From assembly GCA_000583135.1 (NCBI GenBank), contig JFBG01000051.1:1-37425 (forward strand): a stretch of DNA of 37,425 nucleotides, written 5' to 3'. Both the position numbers and the translations under genes were made by a program. Of the stretch, positions 24,577 through 34,665 are shown piece after piece. Source of the DNA: Thioalkalivibrio sp. HK1. GTDB lineage: Bacteria; Pseudomonadota; Gammaproteobacteria; HK1. How positions within the stretch are numbered: position 1 is the stretch's first letter; each line of letters opens with the position of its first letter. The notes beneath the pieces were generated by a model. That model had not been told where the DNA came from. It did no database searches and worked only from the letters and a program-made list of their open reading frames with translations.

Positions 24577-25080
24577 TCAGGCCAAGCGCAGCTCTTTTTC
24601 CGCTCGCTTTCGGATGCGATCCCGTTTGAGGCGGGAAAGGTGATCCGTAAAGAGTTTTCCGTCGAGATGATCGACCTCGTGCTGGATACACACCGCAAGC
24701 AACCCTTGCGCTTCGATCTCGCCGCTTTTACCGGCTTGGTCGAGGCAGCGCACCCGAATCCGATCCGGCCTGCTCACCGACTCGAAGACGCCCGGTACCG
24801 AAAGGCAGCCCTCTTCGGTTTCGCGAAGATCTTGACCGATTTCGAGGATTTCGGGGTTGATAAGGCAAAGGGGATGATCGCGGCTTTCGGAGATATCGAT
24901 GGTGATGATCCGCTGCGCGACATTGACTTGGGTCGCCGCAAGCCCGATTCCGGGGGCGGCATACATCGTTTCGAACATATCGTCGACGAAGCGCCGGATG
25001 CGATCGTCGATCGTCTTCACCGGTTGGGCGCGGCACCGAAGGCGTGGATCGGGAAAATGAAGGATATCGAGCAGGGCCAT
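24577..25080 (-). CDS. def: Peptide deformylase
   Basis: This 167-aa metalloenzyme removes the formyl group from nascent proteins. Its three family motifs are [16 protein letters not shown] with the metal-ligand cysteine, and QHEVDHLDG with the two histidines and catalytic Glu. The start at 25080 ([15 protein letters not shown]) gives the usual length; a 47-residue upstream extension in the same frame does not look like protein. It is divergent from dprA. Confidence 0.96.
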   Translation of the reverse strand: MALLDILHFPDPRLRCRAQPVKTIDDRIRRFVDDMFETMYAAPGIGLAATQVNVAQRIITIDISESRDHPLCLINPEILEIGQDLRETEEGCLSVPGVFESVSRPDRIRVRCLDQAGKSGEIEAQGLLAVCIQHEVDHLDGKLFTDHLSRLKRDRIRKRAEKELRLA

Positions 25081-25366
25081 CGCGCTATCACCGTTTTTTT
25101 CATAAAGGCCGCTTTCCGAAGGTGCGTCCGAAGGCGAGTCCACGGATATCCGCAAGTATAAAGGCAAAGGATGGAGGGTATGAGGCTGACCGTCTTGGCC
25201 GGCGGGTATCGGGATCGCCATTCGCCGCTCGCATCCGATATCGATATCGAAAAAAACAAAACACTTTATCTGCCCATCGAAGTCAAATGAATCCCAAGCC
25301 CTTCATCGATCGCCGATGCGAAAAAGGGTTGGGGTCGGACAATCGATTTTCGTAAAGGGGATGCGC

Positions 25367-26677
25367 ATGGGCAAAGAAGACGAGCGACAAGGCATAGCGA
25401 GCGAAGGGTCGAGCGAGCGCAAGGACTCGGGCTCTTTGGGCTCGCTCGATCCCCCGCCCAAGAATCCGGCTTCGCTCGAGGCTACGGATCTCGTGGCTTG
25501 GCTGGCCATCGGGCGAACGCAGATCGGGAACGGGCATCGAATCTTAAAAGCCGTTCGAGTTTGCGGCGGTCCGAAGGCGGTATTGGATGCGAGCCCCAAA
25601 GACCTTGCCTCCTTGGGTTTTTCGCAGCGCGCGATCAAACGCATCAAGGGCGTTCGTTGGGCCGATGCCGAAGAGGATCGGGAGCGCTTGGCCCGGATCG
25701 GGGTTCGGATCGTCCCCATGGGAGACGATGCCTATCCCTTGCGCCTTGCGGCCATCGCCCGTCCCCCGCCGCTGCTTTATTGTCTGGGCGATATCGGCCT
25801 GCTCGAAGTCCCGCAGGTGGCGATGGTCGGGGCGCGTTCGGCCACCGCCGCCGGCAAGCGCCGCGCATTCGATTTCGCACAGGAGATTTCCCGTGCCGGC
25901 CTTGCGATCACCAGCGGTCTTGCCCGAGGCATCGATACCGCCGCGCATCGGGGGGCGTTGGCGGCCGAGGGGGCGAGTCTGGCGGTGATCGCCACCGGAT
26001 CGGATGGTTGCTACCCCCCGTCCAATCGCGATCTCGCACAAGAACTTGCGCAAAAAGGGTTGGTGGTCAGCGAGTTTCCGCCGGGGACGGTGCCCTTGGC
26101 CACGAATTTCCCGCGTCGCAATCGCATCATCAGCGGCCTTGCGCTGGGGACGCTGGTGGTCGAGGCCTCGGTGCGCAGCGGTTCGTTGATCACCGCTCGC
26201 CTTGCGGTGGAGGAGGGACGCGAGGTCTTCGCGATCCCGGGATCGATCGATAATCCCCTCTCTCGCGGCTGCCATGCCCTGATTCGCAACGGAGCCAAAC
26301 TCGTCGAGAGCGTCGAGGATGTGATCGAAGAGATCTTGCCGTCGATCGCATGGCCTTCTCGCCTTGCCCCGATGGGCGAGTCTCGGGGCGAACCCGGGAG
26401 CGAGCCCGGGCTCGAGTCCGAAAAGGGCCCGTCCGCGATCGAATCGTCGCTCGAATCATCGAAGCGCGAAGCGGCGAAATCGGGCAAGACGAGCCCTCCA
26501 TCCGATCCATCTATGATGCTCGTACTGGAAGCCATCGGCTACGATCCCGCAACCCTCGATCAGGTGGTTTCTCGCACCGGCATCGCCGCCGGACCGTTGT
26601 CGGCGCTATTACTGGAGTTGGAACTGGCCGGTAAAGTGGATGCATTGCCCGGAGGGCGCTTCGTGCGAGCCGGATAG
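25367..26677 (+). CDS. dprA: DNA processing protein DprA/Smf
   Basis: This 436-aa protein helps load RecA on incoming single-stranded DNA during natural transformation. The N-terminal helical (SAM-like) domain is followed by the Rossmann core with VAMVGARSATAAGKR, SGLARGIDTAAHRGAL, ATGSDGCYPP, EFPPGTVPLATNFPRRNRII and ASVRSGSLITARLA. A Ser/Glu/Pro-rich linker (about 335-380) leads to a C-terminal winged helix. Two starts are close together: ATG 25361 sits directly on AAAGGGG, so the next ATG at 25367, six bases from it, is preferred. The first ~45 residues are low-complexity. It is divergent from def; no LysM gene lies between them, unlike in many relatives. Confidence 0.93.
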   Translation: MGKEDERQGIASEGSSERKDSGSLGSLDPPPKNPASLEATDLVAWLAIGRTQIGNGHRILKAVRVCGGPKAVLDASPKDLASLGFSQRAIKRIKGVRWADAEEDRERLARIGVRIVPMGDDAYPLRLAAIARPPPLLYCLGDIGLLEVPQVAMVGARSATAAGKRRAFDFAQEISRAGLAITSGLARGIDTAAHRGALAAEGASLAVIATGSDGCYPPSNRDLAQELAQKGLVVSEFPPGTVPLATNFPRRNRIISGLALGTLVVEASVRSGSLITARLAVEEGREVFAIPGSIDNPLSRGCHALIRNGAKLVESVEDVIEEILPSIAWPSRLAPMGESRGEPGSEPGLESEKGPSAIESSLESSKREAAKSGKTSPPSDPSMMLVLEAIGYDPATLDQVVSRTGIAAGPLSALLLELELAGKVDALPGGRFVRAG

Positions 26678-27009
26678 CGAGCCGGCAACGAGCCCATCGG
26701 CTTCCTGTCGACGAGGGTGAGCGGAAAAATCGCAAGGCTCGCTCGCACTTGAAAAAAAATCCGAAAGTCGTATAGATAGATCATGATTCAATCAGCGAAT
26801 CGCGATCATCGATCGAAAAAAGATCGACCGATGATCAGGTATCGTGCCCGTCGGCATCTTGGGATCCAAAGCGGATGCCCGCTTGACCCTTTGTATCGTC
26901 GGCGGCCGGTTGTCGAAGTCGATGAATCGAGCGAAGTTTGGATTGTCATATCGCGGTCGGATCATCCGACGGATCTTTTGAAGCCCTTTCGCAAACGGAG
27001 TTTTTCGTG
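26678..27009. other. dprA-topA intergenic region
   Basis: 332 bp without a supported gene. Open frames here show no motif. A GGAG at 26996-26999 is the probable topA ribosome-binding site. A-rich runs near 26750-26760 may be part of a promoter, but no clear -35/-10 pair is seen. The smg (DUF494) gene often found here in gammaproteobacteria is absent. Confidence 0.5.
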
Positions 27010-29820
27010 ATGGCCAGAAACGTTCTCGTGGTCGAATCGCCGACGAAAGTGCGAACGATCGGAAAATATCTGGGCTCGGAATATAAGATTCTGTCTTCTT
27101 ACGGCCATGTGCGCGATCTCGATCGCGGCGATGGTGCGGTCGATCCGGATCATGGTTTCGAGATGCGCTATGCCGCGATCGATCGCAATAAAAAACACGT
27201 CGACCAAATCGCCAAGGCCCTCGTCGGCGCCGATACCCTTTATCTGGCCACCGACCCCGATCGCGAGGGCGAGGCGATCGCTTGGCATCTTCTCGAGCTC
27301 TTGCGCCAGAGAAAATCGATCGGCTCCAAATCCGTCTATCGGGTGGTATTCAACGAGATCACCAAAGAAGCGGTGCGCCGGGCGGTGGCCAACCCCCGCA
27401 CCATTTCCGACGATCTCGTCAATGCCCAGCAGGCCCGCCGGGCATTGGATCGCCTTTTTGGATTCACCCTCTCTCCTTTGCTGTGGGGAAAGATCAGCCC
27501 CAGTCTCTCGGCCGGTCGGGTACAAAGCCCGGCGCTGCGGATGATCGTCGAGCGCGAGGAGGAAATCGAAGCCTTCGAGCGCCGCGAGTACTGGACCATC
27601 GGGGCGGATCTGCGAAGCGCGGGCACCGAATTTCCTTCGCGCTTGGTGCGACTCGAGGGAGAGAAACTCGAGCAATTCAGTATCAATGACGAGGCGCAAG
27701 CCCAGCGAGCCGGGGCTCGCATCGAAGGGCTCGCAGGCGGATGCTTATGCGTCCATGCGGTCGAGAAAAAACAGCGTCGGCGCAATCCTCCCCCGCCTTT
27801 TACCACCTCCACCTTGCAGCAAGAAGCCGCGAGAAAACTGCGCTTTTCCTCGAAAAAGACGATGCAGGTGGCGCAAAAACTCTATGAGGGGATCGATATC
27901 GGCGGCGCCGCCGAGGGTTTGATCACCTATATGCGTACCGACTCGACCGCATTGGCGCAAAGCGCGGTGGCCGAGATTCGGGCTTATATCGGCAAGGAAT
28001 TGGGGGCGAATCAGCTCCCGGAGAGGCCGCGCATCTTTCCCACCAAATCGAGGAATGCACAAGAAGCGCACGAGGCCATTCGCCCCACATCGGCCATGCG
28101 CACCCCGCGCTCGATCGAAAGGATGCTCAACTCCGATCAAGCCAAGCTCTACGCCCTGATTTGGAAGCGAGCGGTGGCCTGCCAGATGCAGCATGCCACT
28201 TTCGATACCGTATCCGTCGAATTCACCTGCGGGAGAAATCCTCTGCCCGATGCCCCGCCGCCTGCGGATATCCTTCGTTCGAATGGGTCGACCTTGACCT
28301 CCCCGGGTTTTCTTGCGGTTTGGGACGATTCATCCGAGAGCGCCCGCGACGGTGGAAGCGGGGCGGGGAAGGATCATCGTCTGCCGGAACTGGAAAAAGG
28401 GATGCGGGTCGATTTGCTCGAAGTGCGCCCGGAACAGCATTTCACCGAACCCCCGCCTCGCTACTCCGAGGCGAGTCTGGTCAAGGCGTTGGAGGAACAC
28501 GGTTTGGGGCGTCCATCGACCTATACCTCGATCCTCTCGGTGCTGCAGGAACGCCGCTATGTCGAGTTGATCGAGCGCCGCTTTCATCCCACCGATATCG
28601 GACGATTGACCAGCGGCTACCTCTCTCGCCGTTTCGCCGATTATGTCGACTACGATTTCACCGCTCGCATGGAGGGCGATCTGGATGCGGTCTCTCGCGG
28701 TGAGAGGGAATGGAAATCGCTGCTCGAGGGCTTTTGGATCCCCTTTTCCGGATTGGTCGTCCAAGAAAAAGGACGGGGTTCCGATATCGCGCGAGGTGCA
28801 AAAAAAGCCTCGGCCGAGCAGGCGGGCCAAGCCACGGATGCCGCTTCGGAATCGGACGGCGATCCGGATCAGGCCGGAGGCGTCAGAGAAAATACGCGGA
28901 TTTTGGGCACCGATCCGGCGAGCGGCCGCGAGGTTTCGGTACGGGTGGGACGTTTCGGGACCTTCGTCCAGCTCGGCACCCGAGATGACGAGGAAAAGCC
29001 GAAATTCGTCAGCCTGCTCCCGGGGCAGCGCATGCACACCATCACCTTCGAGCAGGCGATGCGGCTGCTCGAATTTCCCTGCAGGCTCGGGGAGAACGAG
29101 GACGGGGAGCCGGTGCAGGTGCTGATCGGGCGTTTCGGTCCTTATGTCAAATGCGGCGGAAAATCGGCTTCGATCCCCGAGGGTGTCGATCCGTTGACCG
29201 TCGATCTCGAGACGGCGCTGCGCATCATCAGCGACAGCGGTCCTCGCAGTCTCGGTACGACCGAGCAGGGCGAAACGATCACCATCGGCAAGGGGCGTTT
29301 CGGGCCTTATGTTCGCTACGGGGATAAATTCGTATCGATTCCGAAAGACGACGATCCCCAATCCTTGACGGTGGAGCGCGCCCTTGAATTGATTGCCCGA
29401 AAGAAGGCGGCCGATGCGGCGCGGCGCATCAAGGCCTTCGAGGGAACGGCGATCGAGGTCATGAAAAGCCGTTTCGGTCCGGTGATCGTCGAGGGATCGA
29501 GCAAGGCCTACATCCCCAAGGGAGTCGATCCGATCGACATCACGCTCGAGGAGGCCAGGCGCTTGCTCGAGGAGGCTTCGGCCAAAGGCGCTCGCAAGAA
29601 GACCGGAAAAACCCGCGCATCGACAAAAAAGGCGGTGGCGAAAAGTCCGGCGGGCAAAGCGGCATCGACGAGAAAGAAGCGATCGAACGATTCCGGCGAA
29701 AAAAACGCCTCCGATGCCGTATCGAAACAGGCGGCATCGGGAGAGGCCGAGAGCGGTGCCGCCGAAGCGATCGCCTCCGATCGCCAATCCGATGCACTTT
29801 CCGTATCAGGAGCGGCTTGA
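27010..29820 (+). CDS. topA: DNA topoisomerase I
   Basis: This 936-aa type IA enzyme relaxes negative supercoils. It has the Toprim motifs VVESPTKVRTIGKYLG and DPDREGEAIAWHL, and the active-site tyrosine 307 in LITYMRTDST. After about residue 640 there are four Topo_C repeats (GRFGTFVQLG, GRFGPYVKCG, GRFGPYVRYG, SRFGPVIVEG) in place of the Cys4 zinc fingers of E. coli TopA. The C-terminus is a Lys/Ala/Ser-rich tail of about 80 residues, likely disordered and DNA-binding. The ATG at 27010 (MARNVLVVESPTK) matches the family; a 24-residue upstream extension to 26938 is unlikely. Confidence 0.96.
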   Translation: MARNVLVVESPTKVRTIGKYLGSEYKILSSYGHVRDLDRGDGAVDPDHGFEMRYAAIDRNKKHVDQIAKALVGADTLYLATDPDREGEAIAWHLLELLRQRKSIGSKSVYRVVFNEITKEAVRRAVANPRTISDDLVNAQQARRALDRLFGFTLSPLLWGKISPSLSAGRVQSPALRMIVEREEEIEAFERREYWTIGADLRSAGTEFPSRLVRLEGEKLEQFSINDEAQAQRAGARIEGLAGGCLCVHAVEKKQRRRNPPPPFTTSTLQQEAARKLRFSSKKTMQVAQKLYEGIDIGGAAEGLITYMRTDSTALAQSAVAEIRAYIGKELGANQLPERPRIFPTKSRNAQEAHEAIRPTSAMRTPRSIERMLNSDQAKLYALIWKRAVACQMQHATFDTVSVEFTCGRNPLPDAPPPADILRSNGSTLTSPGFLAVWDDSSESARDGGSGAGKDHRLPELEKGMRVDLLEVRPEQHFTEPPPRYSEASLVKALEEHGLGRPSTYTSILSVLQERRYVELIERRFHPTDIGRLTSGYLSRRFADYVDYDFTARMEGDLDAVSRGEREWKSLLEGFWIPFSGLVVQEKGRGSDIARGAKKASAEQAGQATDAASESDGDPDQAGGVRENTRILGTDPASGREVSVRVGRFGTFVQLGTRDDEEKPKFVSLLPGQRMHTITFEQAMRLLEFPCRLGENEDGEPVQVLIGRFGPYVKCGGKSASIPEGVDPLTVDLETALRIISDSGPRSLGTTEQGETITIGKGRFGPYVRYGDKFVSIPKDDDPQSLTVERALELIARKKAADAARRIKAFEGTAIEVMKSRFGPVIVEGSSKAYIPKGVDPIDITLEEARRLLEEASAKGARKKTGKTRASTKKAVAKSPAGKAASTRKKRSNDSGEKNASDAVSKQAASGEAESGAAEAIASDRQSDALSVSGAA

Positions 29821-30400
29821 TTCGTTGCCCCCCGCTTCTCGATGCCCGAGATCGATCGCCTCGGTCGATCTCGACGAGGATGGTTGTCGTTGCGCCCTTA
29901 GTCTGATCGCAAGAGGCGGCGGGCCGCGCTCGATATGCCGATCGATGCTTGTGGAGCGAGTCTCGCTCCAGTGCCGATCGGGCACCGTTCGAGTGTCGTT
30001 CGAACGCTCCGAGAACTCTCGATCGCTATTTGCTGCCGGTCGGTGATCCGCTTATTCGGGCGGTGGTTTGCAGGTCTTGGCCGCTATCGCCCGCTTTTTT
30101 CGATATCGATTCGATATCGATTTTCTCCCGATAAAGATCTCGCCAAGCCCCTTTTTTTCGATCCGGATGGGCTTGATTTTCGATCCCCCGATGCCCATTT
30201 CGCCATTTCCAAGTGATCGAGCGCTGCATATCGGCGGGGGAAGATCGCGCATAGCAGGTCACTTCGCCGAGATATCGTCGGGATATGAAAGATCGCATCG
30301 GTGATGTGTATATCGACCGCTAAGGCTTGTCGATCCGCAAGGCATCGTTATCCGTTGGCTTCGACTTTCATTCGTTCAGTCAAAAATAAAAGGAATCCGC
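29821..30400. other. Intergenic region with inverted repeats between topA and the multicopper oxidase
   Basis: 580 bp with no gene I can support. It holds several hairpins: GAGATCGA/TCGATCTC at 29848-29872 just after topA, and GGAGCGAG-T-CTCGCTCC at 29951-29967. None is followed by a T-run. An 11-bp tandem repeat TCGATATCGAT occupies 30100-30121. The oxidase ribosome-binding site (AAGGA) lies at the right end. Confidence 0.5.
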
Positions 30401-31900
30401 ATGTCATCGAGCCTCTCCCGGCGTCGTTTTCTCGCCGGCTTCCCTGCGCTGATCGGTGCCGGGGCGCTGCATCCAGCTTGGGCGCTCGGTACCCCTGCGA
30501 CCTTGCCGATCCCCAATCTGGCCGACGGCTCCGACGGAAAGCCCGTCGACCTGCCCATTCGTCAGGGAGAATGGTCCTTCCTTCCCGGGGTCAAAACCCC
30601 CACGCTGGGTTTTGGCCAAGACTATCTGGGACCCACGATCCGCACCCGGCGAGGCAGCGAGCTTTCTTTGCGCTATCACAACATGTCGTCGGAGCCGGTT
30701 GCGGTGCACGGTCATGGATTGCATGTGCCGGGCGATGTCGACGGTGGGCCGCAGTTGGAAATGGCACCGGGAGATCGATGGGATCCCACACTATCCATCG
30801 TCCAGCCCGCCGCCACCTGCTGGTATCACTCCCATACCCACGGCCGCACCGGCGATCAGGTCTATCGCGGGCTGGCGGGGATGATCATCATCGATGACGA
30901 GCAGGCCGACTCCTTGGCCTTGCCGCATCGATACGGCGTGGATGATTTGCCGATCATCATCCAAGACCGCACCTTCGACGCCCAAGGCCGACTCGTCTAT
31001 TCGCTGATGGATTCCGGCGATGATGGCTGGTTCGGGGAAACGGTGATCGTCAACGGTGCCATCGCCCCGGTTGCCAAGGTCCCGGCGGGAAAGGTTCGGC
31101 TGCGGCTGCTGAACGGTGCCAATGCCCGTTTTTATATCGTGACCTTCGCCGACGGCCGAATCTTCCACAAGATCGCGACCGACGGGGGATTGCTCGAAGC
31201 CCCGGTGCCCATGACGCAGATGGAGATGGCGCCCGGTGAGCGCTGCGAGATCGTCGTCGATCTATCCGATGGTCGGTCTGCGGGACTGTTGACCCTCTTC
31301 GAAGATGAATTCGAGGACGAGGAAGATGAGGGTTTGCTCGGCGGCTTGCTCGGATTGTTCGATCGATCCGAATCCGAAAAGACCCTGCCGCCGCCCTCGT
31401 TGACGCTGGAGGTCGATAACGCCTTGATGCCCCATACCGCGCCTTTGCCGGATAGGCTCATCGCCTTGGCTCGCCCCCCCGAGAGCGCCATCGTGCGCAC
31501 CAGAGATTTCATGCTCGAGATGAATCACAGCGGTGCCGGCGGGCATGGCCAAGGGCATGCGATGATGGATATGGCCATCAACGGCGCGGCGATGGATATG
31601 AACGTGATCAACGAGCGTATCGAGCGCGGCGTCTGGGAGCGTTGGCGTTTTCGCTCCGACCAAGGCGAGCACCCCTTCCATGTGCATGGCTGCTCGTTCT
31701 TGATCGACAAAGTGGCGGGCGAATCGGTCCCGGCGGACCAAAAGGGCTGGAAGGATATGGTGGTGCTGGACGACGATGGCTGGTCGGAGATCATCGTCCG
31801 TTTCGACCATCCGGCCACCGATCGAACCCCTTATATGTATCACTGCCATATCTTGGAGCACGAAGATCGCGGCATGATGGGGCAGTTCACGGTGAGCTGA
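30401..31900 (+). CDS. CueO-like periplasmic multicopper oxidase, Tat-exported
   Basis: This 499-aa protein starts with a twin-arginine signal (SRRRFLAG, then a hydrophobic stretch to ALHPAWA). All four copper-ligand motifs are intact: HGHGLH, WYHSHTHG, HPFHVHG and HCHILEHEDRGMM with the type-1 copper Cys and axial Met. It should oxidise Cu(I) or phenolic substrates with O2 in the periplasm. A Met/His/Gly-rich segment near 368-405 resembles the copper-binding methionine region of CueO. A separate acidic insertion (EDEFEDEEDEG, then a Leu/Gly run) lies near 303-325. Ribosome-binding site AAGGA precedes the ATG. No copper regulator or ATPase is adjacent. FtsP-like proteins share the fold but lack copper ligands, so that is excluded. 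Confidence 0.92.
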   Translation: MSSSLSRRRFLAGFPALIGAGALHPAWALGTPATLPIPNLADGSDGKPVDLPIRQGEWSFLPGVKTPTLGFGQDYLGPTIRTRRGSELSLRYHNMSSEPVAVHGHGLHVPGDVDGGPQLEMAPGDRWDPTLSIVQPAATCWYHSHTHGRTGDQVYRGLAGMIIIDDEQADSLALPHRYGVDDLPIIIQDRTFDAQGRLVYSLMDSGDDGWFGETVIVNGAIAPVAKVPAGKVRLRLLNGANARFYIVTFADGRIFHKIATDGGLLEAPVPMTQMEMAPGERCEIVVDLSDGRSAGLLTLFEDEFEDEEDEGLLGGLLGLFDRSESEKTLPPPSLTLEVDNALMPHTAPLPDRLIALARPPESAIVRTRDFMLEMNHSGAGGHGQGHAMMDMAINGAAMDMNVINERIERGVWERWRFRSDQGEHPFHVHGCSFLIDKVAGESVPADQKGWKDMVVLDDDGWSEIIVRFDHPATDRTPYMYHCHILEHEDRGMMGQFTVS

Positions 31901-31926
31901 TGGCCGAAAGGCCGGCCAGTTTGATT
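31901..31926 (+). terminator. Possible terminator after the multicopper oxidase
   Basis: TGGCCG/CGGCCA pair around an AAAGGC loop immediately after the oxidase stop codon, followed by GTTTGATT. The stem is GC-rich but the T-run is weak. Confidence 0.3.
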
Positions 31927-32316
31927 GGAGTCTTGACTTAGGTCTTGATCCGAAAACCATCGAAGATAGGCTCGCATCGTCGGTTCGCCGGACGGATTTT
32001 CTCGAGCATCGCCCGAATGTCGCCGATGGTAATCAAAGATGGTGCTGGTCGATGTTTGCCGGGCGATAACGGGTGCCGGGATCGGAAAAGGCGGGTTGCC
32101 GGAGGCGGCGTTTGGGTAGGATCTGAAAGCCCGATCTCATATTTTTTGCCCGCCGTGCTTCGGCGATCACCTGTAAAGCGTCCGGCGGGGATCGAAAAAC
32201 GCTCGGTCGTATGGCCGCAGAAGTCTTTGGCTTTCCTTGTCGTGATCGTCGGGTGTTGATTCGCAGGTCTTTTCGCGACTTCGAAAGTCGCTTGATCCAA
32301 GGAGGTTTTGCAGAAG
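31927..32316. other. Intergenic region upstream of purE
   Basis: About 390 bp with no supported gene. Open frames on the minus strand extend from antisense of purE and have no motifs. A strong AAGGAGG at 32299-32305 belongs to purE. No riboswitch fold was recognised. Confidence 0.5.
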
Positions 32317-32835
32317 ATGAAAGAGCCCTTCGTTTCGATTTTGATGGGGTCGGATTCCGATTTTCCGATCATGGAATCCACCGTCGAAGTGCTCGAAGCC
32401 TTCGATGTTCGCTACGAGCTTCGGGTCCGCTCCGCCCATCGCACCCCCGAGGCGACCGGCGAATATGTGCGCAACGCCGTCGATCGAGGATGTGCGCTGT
32501 TCATCGCCGCGGCCGGGATGGCGGCGCATCTTGCAGGCTCGGTGGCGGCGATGACGGTGCGTCCGGTGATCGGGGTTCCGATCGACGCCGGTCCGCTGCG
32601 GGGCGAGGATGCCCTGCTTTCGACGGTGCAAATGCCCGGAGGGATCCCGGTGGCGAGTGTCGCCATCGGCAAGGCCGGGGCGAAAAATGCAGGCTACCTC
32701 GCAGTCCAAATTCTTTCTCTTTCGCATCCGGATCTCGCCGCCGCTCTCGCTGCGGAGCGCGAACGCAATGCCGCCGCCATCTTGGAGCGCAGCGATCGTC
32801 TGCAAGAAAAACTCGCCGATCGCACGAAATCCTAG
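32317..32835 (+). CDS. purE: N5-carboxyaminoimidazole ribonucleotide mutase
   Basis: This 172-aa class I PurE has the [13 protein letters not shown] phosphate-binding start, the [10 protein letters not shown] motif with the catalytic histidine, and [11 protein letters not shown]. It moves the carboxylate of N5-CAIR to make CAIR in purine synthesis. The ATG at 32317 is 11 bases after AAGGAGG; a TTG at 32308 would be too close. purK, the usual partner, does not follow; tsaC does. C-terminal residues beyond about 155 are a charged helix. Confidence 0.95.
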   Translation: MKEPFVSILMGSDSDFPIMESTVEVLEAFDVRYELRVRSAHRTPEATGEYVRNAVDRGCALFIAAAGMAAHLAGSVAAMTVRPVIGVPIDAGPLRGEDALLSTVQMPGGIPVASVAIGKAGAKNAGYLAVQILSLSHPDLAAALAAERERNAAAILERSDRLQEKLADRTKS

Positions 32836-32982
32836 CGAGGTCGGCGATGAAGATCCGGTGCGGCCGACGATATCGGCTTCGACGTCGCCCCCGATCATCA
32901 AAGCACAGCGCATCGCCTCGTCATGGAAGCGAGGCTTTTGGGGGCTCAAAGGCTCTTATCGGGTCGCCAAAGGGGGTGTTCG

Positions 32983-33537
32983 ATGGGAGGGTGGCATTAT
33001 CGCCGGGCAATCGAAGTTCTTCGCCGAGGCGGGATCATCGCCTATCCCACCGAAGCGGTATTCGGTCTTGGCTGCGATCCTTTGAATCGGTCCGCGGTGG
33101 CGAGGATCTTCGCCGTCAAGCGCCGCTCGGCTCACAAACGTTGCATTCTCATCGCCGCCACCGTCGAGCAGCTCGCGTTTTTTACGGATACGAGCGATCC
33201 CGTTTTTGCCGAGCATGCCGCTCGTTCTTGGCCAGGTCCGGTCACTCTCGTCGTTCGGGCCCGTCGCCGAGTGCCGACATGGCTGGTCGGCGAGGAGGGA
33301 TCGATCGCCTTGCGGGTGAGCGATCATCTCGTTCCCCGTGCGCTTTGCTCGGCCTTCGGCGGGGCGTTGATTTCGACCAGCGCGAATCGCTCGTCCAAGG
33401 CTCCGGTTCGCGAGATATCCAAGGCCCGTCTCGCCTTCGGCACCGATATCGATTGTTATGTCAAAGGTCGAGTCGGAGGGCTCGATCGCCCCACTCGAAT
33501 CATCGATATCCGTAGCGGCTCGGTGCTAAGGAGCTAA
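32983..33537 (+). CDS. tsaC: Threonylcarbamoyl-AMP synthase (YrdC/TsaC type)
   Basis: This 184-aa YrdC-domain protein makes threonylcarbamoyl-AMP from threonine, bicarbonate and ATP for the t6A37 modification of tRNA. Visible are GGIIAYPTEAVFGLGCD, the KRR lysine/arginine loop, WPGPVTLVV, ALRVSDH and ISTSANRS. The length fits the short TsaC type without a Sua5 domain. The start at 32983 has AAGGGGG before it. It lies between purE and hemF; tsaC-hemF adjacency is common in gammaproteobacteria. Confidence 0.93.
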   Translation: MGGWHYRRAIEVLRRGGIIAYPTEAVFGLGCDPLNRSAVARIFAVKRRSAHKRCILIAATVEQLAFFTDTSDPVFAEHAARSWPGPVTLVVRARRRVPTWLVGEEGSIALRVSDHLVPRALCSAFGGALISTSANRSSKAPVREISKARLAFGTDIDCYVKGRVGGLDRPTRIIDIRSGSVLRS

Positions 33538-33546
33538 GACAAGGCC

Positions 33547-34470
33547 ATGACGCAGGGGGAATTCTCGCGAGCGGCGCAAGTGCGTCGATGGCTGCTCGAC
33601 CTCCAAGATCGGATTTGCGAGGGTCTGATCGCCCAAGACGTTGCGGCGCGAATGCGCGAGGACGAGTGGCAGCGCGACGGCGGCGGTGGCGGGCGCACCC
33701 GGATCATCGACGAGGGTCGAGTTTTCGAGCGCGCCGGAGTCAACTTCTCTCATATCCACGGCGATATGCTCCCCCCGGCGGCCACGGCCGCCCGCCCCGA
33801 GCTGGCCGGGTGCGCCTTCCAAGCCCTCGGGGTGTCGGTGGTGGTGCATCCTTCGAGCCCCCACATTCCCACATCCCACTGCAATGTGCGCTATTTCGAA
33901 GCCGAAGCCGCAGATGCAAAGGCCGAACCGGTTTGGTGGTTCGGCGGCGGGTTCGATCTGACGCCTTTCTATCCGATCGAGGCCGATGTTCGCGCTTGGC
34001 ATCGGGCGGCGGCGGCTCTATGCTCGGAATATGCGCCGGATGCTTACTCACGCTTCAAACAATGGTGCGATCGCTATTTCTATCTTCCTCACCGCGGCGA
34101 GTCCCGCGGGGTCGGAGGGATTTTTTTCGACGATTTGAACGAGGGAGGCTTCGATGCTTGCGATCGTTTCGCTCGCTCCGTCGGATCGGGCTATTTGGAT
34201 GCCTATCTCTCGATCGTCGATCTGCGCCGGGATCGACCGTGGACACCCCAAGAGCGCGAATTCCAATTGATGCGCCGAGGGCGCTATGTCGAGTTCAACT
34301 TGGTCCACGATCGCGGAACCCTGTTCGGACTACAGTCCGGGGGGCGAACGGAATCGATTTTGATGTCCTTGCCGCCGCTGGCGCGCTGGGTCTATGACTT
34401 CACCCCCGTTGCGGGCAGTCCCGAGGAAGAACTGATCGAGAAATACCTGATCCCTCGAGATTGGCTTTAG
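33547..34470 (+). CDS. hemF: Oxygen-dependent coproporphyrinogen III oxidase
   Basis: This 307-aa enzyme converts coproporphyrinogen III to protoporphyrinogen IX with O2 in heme synthesis. It carries [66 protein letters not shown] and [15 protein letters not shown], all family signatures. Length matches E. coli HemF (299). It follows tsaC by nine bases and is probably cotranscribed. An aerobic or microaerobic life is implied. Confidence 0.96.
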   Translation: MTQGEFSRAAQVRRWLLDLQDRICEGLIAQDVAARMREDEWQRDGGGGGRTRIIDEGRVFERAGVNFSHIHGDMLPPAATAARPELAGCAFQALGVSVVVHPSSPHIPTSHCNVRYFEAEAADAKAEPVWWFGGGFDLTPFYPIEADVRAWHRAAAALCSEYAPDAYSRFKQWCDRYFYLPHRGESRGVGGIFFDDLNEGGFDACDRFARSVGSGYLDAYLSIVDLRRDRPWTPQEREFQLMRRGRYVEFNLVHDRGTLFGLQSGGRTESILMSLPPLARWVYDFTPVAGSPEEELIEKYLIPRDWL

Positions 34471-34552
34471 GCTAAATGTCTTGTTTCGAGCTCCCGAAGC
34501 GGGGGAGTCAGTGGGGATGAGAGCGGAGCGAGTGATCCTGCAATCGCCTGTC

Positions 34553-34567
34553 CCTCGCAATGCGAGG
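34553..34567. other. Perfect 7-bp inverted repeat downstream of hemF
   Basis: CCTCGCA-A-TGCGAGG lies between hemF and the convergent coiled-coil gene. No T-run follows. It could be a transcription or replication signal, or chance. Confidence 0.4.
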
Positions 34568-34665
34568 TGCCGACCGCATCCGCCTTGATGGCGGGAGGAC
34601 GAGAGTCGAAGGCGATATCCTCGCTCTCGCATCGGTCGAAGAGGGGGAATCGGACAAGATAAACC

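Noticed and set aside
24055..25161. 368-aa plus-strand frame across the fmt-def gap
   Set aside because: Half of it is antisense to def, and no part shows motifs or a ribosome-binding site.
28330..29787. 485-aa minus-strand frame inside topA
   Set aside because: Antisense shadow produced by codon bias; topA on the plus strand has all catalytic motifs.
29848..29872. Rho-independent terminator after topA
   Set aside because: The hairpin is good but no T-run follows.
30401..31900. FtsP/SufI-like protein without copper
   Set aside because: All four His-rich copper motifs and the HCHILEH cysteine are present, so it should be an active oxidase.
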